Assembly: GCF_015832195.1 (NCBI RefSeq)
Contig: NC_052018.1
Location: 32,082,115 to 32,146,114, forward strand
DNA length: 64,000 nt
Source: Motacilla alba alba
Taxonomy: Eukaryota; Chordata; Aves; Passeriformes; Motacillidae
Direction of reading: 5' to 3'
The notes beneath the pieces were generated by a model that was not told where the DNA came from, searched no databases, and was given only the letters and a program-made list of their open reading frames with translations. The translations under genes were made by a program, and so were the position numbers. Shown in pieces: positions 1-12,384 of this stretch; position 1 is the first letter of the stretch; each line of letters starts with the position of its first letter.

Positions 1-3000
1 ACAATGACAAAGAAGTGAAGACAATCAGCACTAAAAACAGTGGGCAAAAATCAAATACCATACTGTGAACATCATTTTCTAACCATGTTGGTGTGGTGCC
101 ATTTGTCTAATGTCAGGACTAATTTTCTTAAGTGTGCAATATATTGTGCCAGCATGAGCTGAAATCAATTCATGTTGTTGTTTTGCCCTTTTCTTACTAC
201 TGTGAAGAAGTCCAGTTCTGTCCAATATCAATGAAATTTGTGCTTTCTAAAGGTTTCTAAAAGGAAGCCACTACTTGAGTACAATTCAGTAAACAGTGTC
301 AATATATCCCTGACTGAAAGCTGACAGGCTCACTCTCCAGTTCTGATGAGTTATCCATTTTCACTCACATCCTTTCCTTTCTGTTCGCAAGGCCTGCTGA
401 GCCACACAAAAGATCCAGGCTGAAAACATGCCAGGACATATTGTTCAGTCATCGTTCTGCAACTCTTACATATAAGGTTTATGTGAATCTCGATCTATGT
501 TCAAAGTCATAAGTAAGTACACATAATAGCTCAGCGTGACAGCCATTGATGCTGGCAAGGACTGTGGGAGATTTTCAGTACTATATGAGATCTTCTAACT
601 AATATCTTGAGTTTTTCTGGTTGCTTCCCATACAAGCTTGCATTCTTTTGCAACTAAAATAAAACTGAATTTTACATTTAAAAATACATTAAAAATAATG
701 TTTAAAAACAAAAGCTAAATGTCACACCTTGCAGGAGATGAGACTCTTTAAATTAAAAAATTGTTGCTTCATTCAGGAAACTACTGGTGTGTGAAGCTGA
801 CGCCCTAACAATAGCTGTATTGAGAAAAGAAACATAATTTTCTTCGCACAAATTGATCCAAGAATGCTCTGGCTAGCCTAGGAAAAGAATAAGTAGAACT
901 GTTACATGTCTGAATAGTGCTTCTCTGCTTGCATACAGCCCGTCCTACCAAGCAGCAAAATCAATGCCTTTATAAAAAAGTGTTCTGGAGAAGGCTGGTC
1001 TTTATCTGACCACTCAAGCTGGCTTCCTATTCTGCCCAGTGGACAATTCAGGATCACTTCCAAGGTGCTTATTGGACACAACACAAAAAATTCACATGAA
1101 TTGGAAGTTATGTGACTATCATGGCACATAACTTTTTTTTCCTGTATCTAGAGGTCTGGCACAAGTAAACCGCTGAAGTGCCACTAACATCTAAGGAAAA
1201 CCAAGGAAACAGTATGCCTTATTAAACATACTGAGTAAAAGAGGATTTGGATTGTGTTTGTGGGAGGGAATTCAATTAAATCAATACTCAATTAAAGCAA
1301 AAGAATAGTTGAAACAAGCTAAAATTAAATTTCCTACATCTTTATGACAGGTGTAGTGATATCTATTTAAGTTAGTTACAGTACTTTTTTCTATGAGAGG
1401 CAATGGTATCTCCAGCACTATCTTGAAACATGCTCAGTATCTCTGAAATATAAGACAGATACACTAGTGATTTTCATAAATTACCCCCCCACCAATCTGA
1501 TTTGTATTGCTATTTGCCAAAGGCTATTTTCCCCAAAAGATCTACTACTTGCAGTGTTGGAACTGTCACATTAATAAGCAGTGTATTGCAGTGGTGATTC
1601 TTGTGTAAATATTGTGTTAGTGAATGCTCTCTTCAGACCATTCTAGGTCAGATATCCAACTCTATCCTTCTTGGAAGCTCAACCCCTTTTCACCTAAAAG
1701 CAAATACATTTTTTTCCAGGAAACACGTTTTTTTTTTCCTGCTTGGAAGGAGAATGATCTAGTGAAAATTACCGAAATGACATGTGACTTGAAGAGTGTT
1801 GATACACTCTCTTACCTTGTTATTTGAAAGCAACTCAACAAATAAATACGTGAAAGATTTTGACTCAGAAAGAGCACTCTTGAATCCTAGGACAACTACA
1901 ATCTTGAATCCCATGATTCAGCTTATAAGTTTATTCAGAATTAGAATCTGGCACTATATCTGTCTGCATGTTGGGAAATGATTGTGCAGGCATGTTTGTA
2001 TGTGAATATTCCTAATTGCTAGTGTTTCAGTCTCTTTTAAAGTGCAATCTTGTAGACAGATTCAACTGAATTTGTGTATTCTTTGTTGTGGTTTCAAAGA
2101 TCCATCAATCAAACTTCTTCAGAGGTACTGACTCATTCTTATTCTAACCACTTGTCTCCCATTTAACAGTGACTGAGGCAGACTTTTATCACTAGAGAAT
2201 TTTGATTTCATCTGATGCTTAAAGAGGTGCTGGAAATAATAAAATGAATGCTAGTCTGATTAAAATGAGTGCTGGTCAAATATGACATTTTTATTGCCTA
2301 TTAAGTTTGACATTCTTCTTGTTAGTTCGATTCATGCTTAGTATATAACCAAAGAAAATAATTATCATGCATCAATATAAAAAGATAGTACCAGAGGAGG
2401 AATACAATGCAAAAAAAGAACATAAAAATGGAAATCAAGGATAGACAACTAAAGGAGTATCTAAAGGCATTGTTCAAACATTATGGGGCAAAGGAGAAAG
2501 GCCAATGCCCATTAGGAGATAAAATTACTTATAGCTAGGTGCAATGTGTAAGAAGAGATTTTACACATTTCTTAACACTGCCAAATATTTTGAAATGACA
2601 AACAGTGTCAGCATTCAGTGTGTTATAATTTTTCTGGATGACTAGAAAAGCTTTTGAGATCAACCTGGACAGCTTTCAAACAGGTGTTTTTTATGACTTA
2701 ACCTGTTTGTAATGAAGCTGACATTGATTATATAGAGGAAGGATTTCCCTTCTCAAGCCTGAATCCATTAATTATTATTACAATTTGCACAGAAACTGAA
2801 AGATCCATTTGAATAAGAGACTGTGGCTGACTCAGATATGTTTTTCCTTTCTTCCTTTCTACTAGACCCAGGCAGTATGCCATCACATATCTTCTGATAA
2901 ATAGAGATGATTTTTGGTGGTGCAGGACTGTATAAAGGCCTGTCAGCCCCTATGTCCCTACAGTGCTGCCATTGGTCAGAAACAGCTGTTCTAGAAATTT

Positions 3001-3924
3001 TATGTAGGAAGTTGTTTCTCATTTCTGGCTTATTGACCTGTTAATAAAATTCTGTCTTCCTCATGCACTTTTTCAAAATTCCTTTCAAAAGCCATTTCCT
3101 AGGCAAAGAAATAGGTCTAATATCTTGGTAGTTCAGTGATAAGTTTCATAGGGCACTATACAGAAAAAAATTGTCTCAACTTCATAAAGATAGGTATTCA
3201 GAAATTTTTCTGTATTGGAAATGACAACAGCAAAATCAGGTCTTATTGAATAGAGCAGAGTTTGGTGCTTGGTGTTTGTCAAGGATTCATTTTGCTACAG
3301 ATTTTATCCAAAGTTTTCCTTAACATACTGGTGCAAATATTAGGAATATGCTGATAACTGATAATGGTCCACAAACTTGGACCACTGTTTATATAGTGGG
3401 GAAACTGAATCATCATAGGTATAATAATTGGAGGAATAGAAGAAAAAATATTTGTATGGTTATGGCTAATACATGTTTCTTTAAAATTAGAAGACCTCAT
3501 CAGTTTGAACTGATGAAAAATCCAGTAATCTTATTTGGTTCAGGATGTATTTGGTTGACTAAGAGGACAAAAGAAAAGCCAAAGAGATCCTAAAACAATT
3601 AATTTCTGGACAATAATAGTGTCATTTTACTCAGGCTTGTTAGATCTCATCTACAATGTTATAAACAAATCAAACTCTGGACAAAGACAATGGTTACTAA
3701 GATAGGAAGGAACAAAGACCCTATCTAGCAGGTGGAGATTAAAACAGTTTTTCATGTTTCACTTTACATAAATTGTCTGAAAGTGGATATGATTGCTCTT
3801 TGTGAATACAGTGTAGCATAAACACCAGGAAAATATCAGAATTGTTTAAATTGAATGGTAATGCTACCAGCAAAACACCAGATGTAAACTATTCAAAATT
3901 TAAGACTAAAATGCAGGTAAATAT
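1..3924. other. Noncoding stretch, nothing recognised
   Basis: AT-rich sequence with short A and T runs and only short open frames (none over about 85 codons), dense with stops on both strands. I see no known repeat, splice-bounded open exon or RNA gene. A frame near 3348-3593 that begins with a TDNGP-like string is discussed among the rejected items. Confidence 0.6.
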
Positions 3925-4075
3925 TTAAAATTATTATATTATTTAAATTTTGTATATATATCATTTATATACTTAATTTTCTATTTTGATATAATATTTA
4001 TCTTATAGATATGATTTTTATATATATGACATGTATACATATTATTATACAATACATACTGCATACTATAACAAT
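3925..4075. repeat. AT-rich low-complexity patch
   Basis: Long stretch of almost pure A and T with several TATATA and ATTTATAT runs and almost no G or C. It has no fixed unit length, so it is low-complexity sequence rather than a tandem microsatellite. Confidence 0.7.
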
Positions 4076-6139
4076 GAATGAAAGTGTCAAACATATATGT
4101 ATGAACACACACATATTCCTTGCTTTACCATTCTAGTTATTACAATTTAAGCACACAGTAGAATCTTATTGTACCTTTAATAAATGAACTTGCTTAATGG
4201 TATTTCAATAAAAAAAAAAGAAACATTGCAACAAAAGAAACATTTTAATTTAAAAAAATATTGTTGAAATATTTTATTTGAATACTTGGCACATGCTCAT
4301 TTTGAATATAAGTTTTTTTTGTGTTATTACATGAATAAAAGAAAAAGAAAGGCACTATTATCAAAAACTGGCATATTAAGAATGGTCCTCAGCCTCCTAA
4401 CCTTTCAATTATGCATAAGAATTGTTTGCAATGGAACATAATTTAATTTGGCCCCAAAATGGCTAGGTATCATGTCATCAATTTAAAAGGTGGAAAGGAT
4501 CACCCTGTGGGGCCCAGGTCTCTGTCTCATCTGTGGGTAAAGTTTGGTACTAGCCAGAGTTTTATGGTGCTGTTTAAATTGATTCAGGCTTTTCATGCTC
4601 CACATCGATTATCAAGTGGTGGTGGATTTAAGTGATTTTTATGTTCCTGATTGCACTGCAACTAAATCTAAACTGTCTCCTGAGGAAGTCTTTAAGGACA
4701 CTTACCTTAGTCCTAATTCAGCCTCAGGCTCTAGGCTCTCAGCTAAGACCATTCTACTTCATATTAATGTCTGTAAATTTTTTATAGTAACTGGTTCACA
4801 GAAGCATCATATATTCAGTTGCTAATTGTTACACCATGTTTACGGGAGTAATTGATTGGAAAATATTTCTTGATTACTGCTGCTGACTTACTGTCTTCTG
4901 CAATGCTGCAGTGCTTGAAACTGGAGCAAATGTAGTGGATGACTTTGTCTTCTGATTTGGATAGTGATACATTTTCTTAGGTTCAATTTAACCTTCCAAA
5001 ATACCAATATAATTAAGCCGATGCACTTATTTCACTTGGTATTTACTACACCAATAACACTGAAGCAAAGAATGATTACAGTACATATACTGAAGAAGAC
5101 TGTATCACTACTAACAGAACACAGCATGGAGTTATGTAAATTAACCCAGTGGTAAATACTGCAAAGTGACACCATCCATGTGACTCCTCTCTCCATTTGT
5201 GTCAGAAATCCCCTATAGGGATCAACTTGAATTACACTCCTGTCACAGAATTCTTTGTGCATACAACTAAATCTTTTCCCTTTCACCTTCTATCGTTAGT
5301 TTACAGATGGATCACTTCCCCTTCCCCCTTCAGGTATATAATCCTGACCATCTGCTTCTATCACTATGACTGAGATCTCTTCTTCTTTGACAGAATAAGC
5401 TCTAACAAGGGATAGTTAATAGCTTTAGTTTCTGAGCAGCTAACTGACAGCAACATTTTTTTACTGCTAGCAGTCATTACTGTAATTACATGTTTGTGCT
5501 CATATTCTGTTGTTGTTGTGCCGGGAAGAAGGGTGCTCTAAGGGAAAAACATAAAGAGACCTCATAAAAGTTTCATTATAAATACTTGTGTCCTGTGTAG
5601 CTACTGAGACTGAACTGTGCTGACTGTAATGCTGCCAAGGTATGGCTGCATGCAGAGAGGTATAGGGCAGTATCACTGCAGCACTGCCAGGACTACAATT
5701 TCACTGCAGTGAAGAGCTTTTTTTCCTTAATCTTCTTATAGATAGGGGATACACTGTCACAGCTGTCACACCTTACCCCTGGGGATGCAAAGGGGAGAAT
5801 AAGCGGATTTACTTCCTAACTCAGAACTTGCACCCCTGGTGCTTACATTTTAATTGTAAAGTTTCTCATGTACTTAGAGCTTGTACATGATAGTATGTGT
5901 CTGTCTTTCCTGGTCTGAGCATTTTCACATCCAAACAGCACTTTCAGTCACTCCCTTCCTCAGTCCCTCACAATAACTTAAGGACTAAGTCCCAGAGTAT
6001 CTGAAAATCTTGCTATAGGTTTTCAAACAGTAGGGAGAGTAGAGATGGTGCTGACTCTTGATTATCTAATATTAAGTACTTGCATTTCTTGGAAAAGAGA
6101 AATTCCTTCTTCAGCTTGAGGGGGTGGTACAAGATCATC
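4076..6139. other. Noncoding stretch, nothing recognised
   Basis: Mixed-composition sequence with scattered short frames. I find no protein family, repeat family or RNA fold that I recognise. Base composition rises slightly in GC after about 5500 on the approach to the CR1 fragment. Confidence 0.55.
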
Positions 6140-7090
6140 TTGGAGGAGGTCTACTGGTTATGTCAGTTAAGAATGACCACGTAGGCTACCAGCTCTTTCT
6201 GTCTCTTGTCCACATGTGCATTGGTGTAAATGCTCTGCAGTTGCAGTATTGATGCCAGCATCTTTTTGGGGGAAGAAGCTCTAATTCCTACATGACAATT
6301 CTCAGACTCTTCCATGATTTCTAATGCATCAATAAGCCTTGTGTCTTTGTTGCCACAGGGATCTTCATCCCCTGAAACCACTGACATGGCAGACCAAATG
6401 GCTTTGCTGTCATGCCCTAGCTCACACTTAGTGAGCCTGGACTAATCCCTTTCCCCCTTCAAATCTAATTTAAAGCTCTTTCAATGAGCTGACTCCTTTG
6501 CAAAGATCCTCTCCCCCTCTTTGAGAAGGGTGCACCCTGCCTGTTGCCAGCAGCCCTGATGTCCTGTAAAACAGCCCATGATTAAAAACCCCAAAACTCT
6601 ACCAGGCACAGCCACGTATTGATCTCTTGGCTCTTCTTGTTTCTTCCCTTGTCATTCCTTATAACTGGAAGGACAGAGGAGAACACTACTTCTGCTTCTG
6701 ATCCCTTAAATGTTTGTCTCAAGCCAGTGAAGTATCTTGTGATTGCCCTCAGACATCTTGTTCATCACTGCCAACCTGAAAAACCTAACACTCAACAGTA
6801 ATCTGAGGGCTGTGCCAGGGCAGGAAGGTTTCCCATTATGTCTTTCCCATCTATGCATCTCAGGGAGGCAGCAGACTTTCCCAGGAGATAGGTCCAGTTT
6901 GCTTATGGGGTCTTCTGTCCCCTCAGAAGGGAGTGTCCTATGGCAATGTCCCATCTTTTTTTCTTTGTGGAAACAGTTTTGACAAAGGCCTTAACCCCAG
7001 TGACACCTCCATGCCAGACAAACCATTGTCCTTGCCATTGTTCAGCTCTGTGTGCAGAGCCTCAGACCAATAATGCAAGGGCAGTTCTGA
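6140..7090 (-). mobile_element. CR1 LINE fragment, 5' part with decayed ORF1 esterase domain
   Basis: This is an antisense remnant of a CR1 non-LTR retrotransposon covering the ORF1 region rather than the usual 3' end. Translated on the minus strand, 6954-6706 keeps a TEDPI then KVCCLP string. Shifting frame within about 6640-6780 gives FQVGSDE and then VVFSSVLPV. These match, in order, the SGNH-hydrolase-like esterase domain that CR1 ORF1 proteins carry. Several frameshifts and in-frame stops separate the pieces, so no functional protein is encoded. In intact CR1, ORF1 protein is thought to assist the retrotransposition ribonucleoprotein while ORF2 supplies endonuclease and reverse transcriptase; no ORF2 sequence is seen next to it. 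Both outer limits are approximate. CR1 copies are usually truncated at the 5' end, so keeping the 5' part without the 3' end is unusual. Confidence 0.75.
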
Positions 7091-10000
7091 AGAATGATGG
7101 ACAAGAGCAACAATAAATACAGCAAAAATAGAGAAAATTTTACTGGAATGAATATATATAGGTAATAACCAATAAATATTAAAATGGGAGTGAAAACATT
7201 GTCTTGAATGTTTTTATAAAGATATATACACATATCTTATATTGTAATCCAATTGCTTCTACCTCTTGCATAATTTGAGTTGTTTTTCTTTTCCTAATAC
7301 TTAGGCTTCTAAAGTTAATTAAACATCAATATAATTTTATTTTATTTGACATTTTATGGTGTTCAAATAAAAAGTAGGAAAAGTTCTCAACCTAGATAAT
7401 GATTTTGGTATTGATGCAATGTGTTTTCTGGGGCTTCTAAGGCAGATGACTACAATTCAATACCTCCTTAAACATTATTCTACAGCAATAGAACAGTAAT
7501 TATTATTTCAATACAATCAGATTTATGTAATCCTCTTTGATATTCTGGGTGTCATAGAGATTTTATCTTTCTAGATAAACCCTCCTGAATTACAAGCATT
7601 TTAAAATAAATTATCTCCTATGATTGAATTATACTTTTATTAAAAAATGCTAATATAAATGAGACCAGAATACACATCAAAATGCCTTGAAAACCTTCTG
7701 TCTATAATTTTTATTTATTGAAAGAAGTGGTAGTGTTTACCTCATGAAATCTCCAATTTCTCAGAATTTATAGCAGCCTTCACCTTCTAAAAATCATGTG
7801 TTGGATAGGAATTTCATTAATAATGCAATAATAAAAATATCATTGCAAATCAAGTTCAGAAAATAAAATAGCAGATGGTGATCTATTTCTTTCCTTGGCA
7901 GAATGGCATTCTGAAGTTGCAGGACGTCTGCATGTCTGTAATCAATATATTTAACTGTGTTTGCAACGCCTTTTGATACTGTAAATATAGTTGCCTACTT
8001 TTAGCAAATAACAGATGCATGAGTTGCCAATGCATGATTGTATTGGCGTACTTAAATATGATGTATATATGAATATACAGAGGATTAAAAATATTCTTTT
8101 CTTAGGATTTACTGATGTGGCCATGAGCAGCATTTGTTGGAGGTATTACGTACATCATTGTGAACTGACTCAGAATGTATCTAGAACTGTCAACCTCCCA
8201 CTTTTATGTAATTCACCAATTAAATAACAAAAAAATTACATTCTTTGTTCCTCTTTCCAACTCTGTAAACCCTTACTGTGCTTCAGCTCAGTAAAGGTGT
8301 GTAAAAATATAATGAATCTTATCCAGAAATTCCAGATATGGCAATTACCAAGAGTGTACAGCAGCCACACTTCCAGGCTAAACAAGTCTTCAGAATATTG
8401 CCTAAAATAAGGATGTGCGATACCTTTTTTTAACCTGATTACTGTGATTACCACAATCACCATGTGTAGAAAGCTGTTGTCAGAAATGGAAGAAAAATTA
8501 GTAGCTTTAATTTAGTTTGCAGAAGAAATCATAGCTTTCTTTGTTTCTAATTGTTCTGAGCATTGGGATGGTCATTTTTATCAATGTAACAATGGTAGTG
8601 GATCTAGATAAGTATGTCACTTCGCCTACATTAGCAGATATCTTTGGATAATGTCACAGAGCATTTTTGCTATTAGGTATTTTCCTGTCTTTAAAAGAGA
8701 GGTACCTTTACAACAAGCTGGGTTTTTTTCACATGTCAGCATTATTAATGGCTCCTGTTGCAAAAAAAAAAAAAAAAAAAAAGAAAAAAAAAGGGAGGTT
8801 TTTTATCATATCTCTTGTGGGTTATTAAAAATCTGACCATATCTGCAGAGGGTCCAGGTGACAAGTGACTGGGTAACTGAAGACTCTAGGTGGTACAAAG
8901 GCTCCACTGATTACTAGAAATTTTGTTTAACTCAAAGCCATGATATTTCTTGAAATTGTGTGGCAGTAAACTACATTAACTACAAGAAATCACAGATAAC
9001 AATAAGCTATGCTGAAAACTAAAACTTTTATGCAACAAGAAAGCTCTAATTTTAACTACAGCTCTGTAAACATTCCTCATTCTACCAAAGGAACCCCTAA
9101 AGGAACCGGCCTGTCCTGGTAGTGTTGGGTGACAGTGCTCCCAGGCTAGAGGAAGAACGACTACTGGTATGCATTTCCACTGATTTATGCCAATAGTTAT
9201 TGCTAAGTTTTTCCTTCACCATCAATGCCCAAATCTTCAGCTTCTGCTATGCATCTGTGAGCTTTCAGATTCCATTGAAAAATCTATCCTGTAGCTACTT
9301 TACTGCACATTCTTTTTTTCCTTCCCAAGAGTTAACTGGTTTATTTTGAATGTAAATACTAATCCAAGTGACAGGAATCATTTGGTTTCCCAGCATGCTC
9401 TGCTCTCAGTCCTGTCTCCTTTGGTATATGGGTACTGTCACGGAGGATCAAGGTAAAGCTAAACATCAGCTGCATCTGAAAGAAGAAACTTTGCAGTAGG
9501 CGTTGATTTTTACATATTTCAAGATAATTAGCTGGAAAATTCAACGTGAAGATTCATACCCTGTACAAAACCTGTTGTATAACTACCAAAACTCTGGGTA
9601 TTGTTATCCCATCTTTTTTAGGATTTGATCTCATTAAGATTTTGACCTCAAATTTGTACATGGTAATAAATTCCATGAGTTCCATTGCTTTACAGGACAT
9701 TTTCAGTGATTTTTTTGGTTTCCATCACATGCTTTGAATTGCTTTGTGCTTCCATGTGGAGAGATTTCTCCTTTTCTTCACATATTTCCTCTCTTACTTC
9801 TTTCCAGTTCAGCTTTATTCCTTTTCAGTCTTTCATGCCCACATGTGTGAGGTAGGTTGTAAACCGTATGGTCTGGCACAGTGAATTTAATGACAAGGAT
9901 TGAGACTTTTTTATCAAGTTATAATTGCTACATCAAAACCAGTGTCAGTGCTGTATAAGGCATCTATTCCTCTTTGTTCCTGGGGGAAAAAAAAAAAATC

Positions 10001-10205
10001 AAGTGCACATATTTTTAAATGAACTGACTTGCTTTGATCTGGAATAGAAGAAGAGACCCTGGTGTCTTTGGAGAAGAGACAGTCCCTGTCCTATGTTGTG
10101 CTTAACTTCATTTAACCTCCAATTTCATCTTGCACACTAGCCTTACTCTTATCCAAAGGAAAAGAGGGATTCGGGGACAGTTGTAGTGATTGCTGTAATC
10201 AGACT
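7091..10205. other. Noncoding stretch, nothing recognised
   Basis: AT-rich sequence with a poly-A tract at 8762-8792 and only short open frames. No repeat family or gene recognised. Part of 7091-7150 may still belong to the CR1 fragment on its left. Confidence 0.55.
8762..8792 (+). repeat. Poly-A tract
   Basis: About twenty A, one G, then nine A. It could be a decayed retroposon tail, but I see no recognisable body immediately upstream and no clear flanking duplication, so it is listed only as a homopolymer run. Confidence 0.85.
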
Positions 10206-11115
10206 CAAGAACTTTAGGATCATTAGGTTGGAAGGGACCTCAGAGGTCTTCTGATCCAACATCCTTCTCAAAGCAGTTTAGGTAGAGCAGGTGGTAAAAA
10301 CTGTGTTCAGTCAGGCTCTGAGCACCTTCGCAGCCTTTCAGAGCAGTCTGCACCAGTATTTGAACACTCTTAGAGTGATATTCTTTCCCCTCCATATTGC
10401 ATTGAAATTTCCCATTGATTCTACTTGTGAATGCTGCCTCTTGTACTGCCACTATGCGTCTCTGAGAATAGAGTGGCTCTGGCTGCTCTGCACTGTTCCT
10501 TTAGCTACTTGCAGACAGCAGTAAGATCTTTCTGACTTTTCTCATGGCTGAAGAAACCCAACTCTCTCAGTCTCTCCTCCTCTGTCCTGTGCTCTGCACC
10601 CTGTGCTCAAAGTGTGTTTCCATACGTCTGTGGTTAGAGTTTCTCCTCTGTACTGGGGAACCCAGATCTGGACCAAGCACTCTCAGTCCCTCACTGGAGC
10701 AGAATACAGGGAAGAATCACCTCTCAGCCTTCTGGATATGCTCTTCCTCATACAGGTCTAGAGGCTGTTGGTTTTGATGCAAAGTTGTATTGCTGGCTTG
10801 TGCTGAGCTTGTCTACAGCACCTTCATGGCCTTTTTCTGCCTGACTCCCCTTTAGTCAGTTGGCCCACAACCTGTATTCCTGCATGGAGCTATGACATCC
10901 CAGGTGCAGGACTTTGCATTCGCCTTTCTTAAGGTCCATGAAGTTCCCTTCAGCCCACAGCCCATCAAGTCCACTCAGAACAGCAGCCTTGGCCTTCAGC
11001 TTACTGACAACTCCACGAAATTTAGCTTTGACAGCAAACCTGATGCAAGCTATGTTAATTACAGTTGTGTTAAGAGGGATGAGATAAGGCTGGACACAGT
11101 TTCAGACTTAGACCT
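10206..11115 (-). mobile_element. CR1 LINE, 3' region, antisense
   Basis: The left edge reads ATTAGGTTGGAAGGGACCTC followed by a degenerate CCAAC. This is the reverse complement of the highly conserved avian CR1 3' terminus, so the element points to the minus strand. The match runs on through the CAACTCTCTCAG segment (about 10558), the CTGGACCAAGCACT segment (about 10667) and the CCAGGTGCAGGACTTTGCAT segment (about 10900), and fades near 11115. Divergence is considerable and no ORF2 frame survives. It is 5'-truncated, as most CR1 copies are. Open frames inside it, such as 10544-10777, are shadows of the repeat. Confidence 0.88.
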
Positions 11116-12384
11116 AGCTGACACACAGTGTTGGCATAATCATTTCTAAATGTATATTTTCATGCTCTTGTGGAAAACTTCCTCAATGCTCATCTGCATT
11201 GGTTTCTTGCTTAATCAATTGAAGAGTAAAGTTTACTTTCCTGCTGTTAAATTGATCTCCACCCGTATTTTCTGTTCAGCTCGGCATTCAGAATTCCTTT
11301 AATTGAAATAGTCTTTTTTTTCTAAATTTTACACTGACCTTCTAATTAATCTTGCTGTTTCTTCTGTATTGTAATTCTCTTTTCAGCCACCACTTATACA
11401 ACAAGAATGGCTATGAAAAAATGGAAGGGACATGAGCAGTGATTGCAGTTGAAAAATGAGCATAAATCCCCAAAACATTCTGGGTGTCCCCTGAGAACAG
11501 GTAGCTCAATTAATATGGAAACCAATTCTGAAAACTCAAGCCATTCAGAAATCTGATGGGTATATTGATTTGTGTCATTATATGGCAGGCAAATAATTTT
11601 ATCCAGCCAGATATCCAGTAATTTTTTTTTCTCTTCTGAGCCCTCATAATGGAGGTGTCATGCATTAAAATCTCATTTGGGTTTCATGCTGTTATATAGG
11701 CTTCCTTTTAAATTGCTTATGAAGGGTACTCATTGCAATTGAATCATTAAAGTGGACTTTTTATTAACAATTGTGTCAGGTCACTGGTTTTGCATCAGAA
11801 AAGCTCTTTTTCCTGCAACGTCAAGGCTACATTTTTCATAACGATAAAGTTTTCAAAACAGGGTCAGATTTTGTATTCAGGATGAAGGCTAAGACCATGC
11901 TGAGTTGGATGACAGCTTCCTGGTTTTCTTCATTGTACTACCAAAAACCTGCAGTAACCTTTATATATTCAGAATTTTCAAAGTATATCTATATAGTTCT
12001 ACATATCTACACTGTGCAGTTCAGATGAAAAGGAAGGAAAAAGAAAAAAACGCTTTATTAATACTTTATCATCTAGCCTCAGTGGAAAGTTGAGGCAAAA
12101 CCCTCTGATTCCTGAGAGTAAAGATACTGTATGTCAGAAGCACACAAAAAACCCCCCACCCTCTTTAACCTCTGCAGCAAGACCTGTGCTCTGAGCCTGG
12201 TAAGGCAAAAAGATCATATGTCTTATAAGAGAAATTCAATAAAGCAGTCAACGACACCTTTGTTCATATAATCCCCAAATGCTTCTAGATGGATAATCTG
12301 TCATTATTCCCTGCTGCTGCTGGTGGGGAATTCCTTGTTGTAGTAGCCTATGATGGCGTTCATCCTACTCACTACCTAGACACG
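11116..12384. other. Noncoding stretch, nothing recognised
   Basis: AT-rich sequence between the CR1 copy and the antisense LTR. The overlapping short open frames at about 11771-12093 resemble nothing I know. Confidence 0.55.

Noticed and set aside
3348..3593. Frame beginning with ITDNGPQ, reminiscent of the TDNGP motif of retroviral integrases
   Set aside because: A stop lies shortly upstream in the same frame, the residues after the motif do not follow an integrase pattern, and no other pol segment or LTR is near. Taken as chance.
10240..11149. Several frames of 70-85 codons
   Set aside because: They fall within the antisense CR1 copy and do not correspond to the CR1 ORF2 reading frame.
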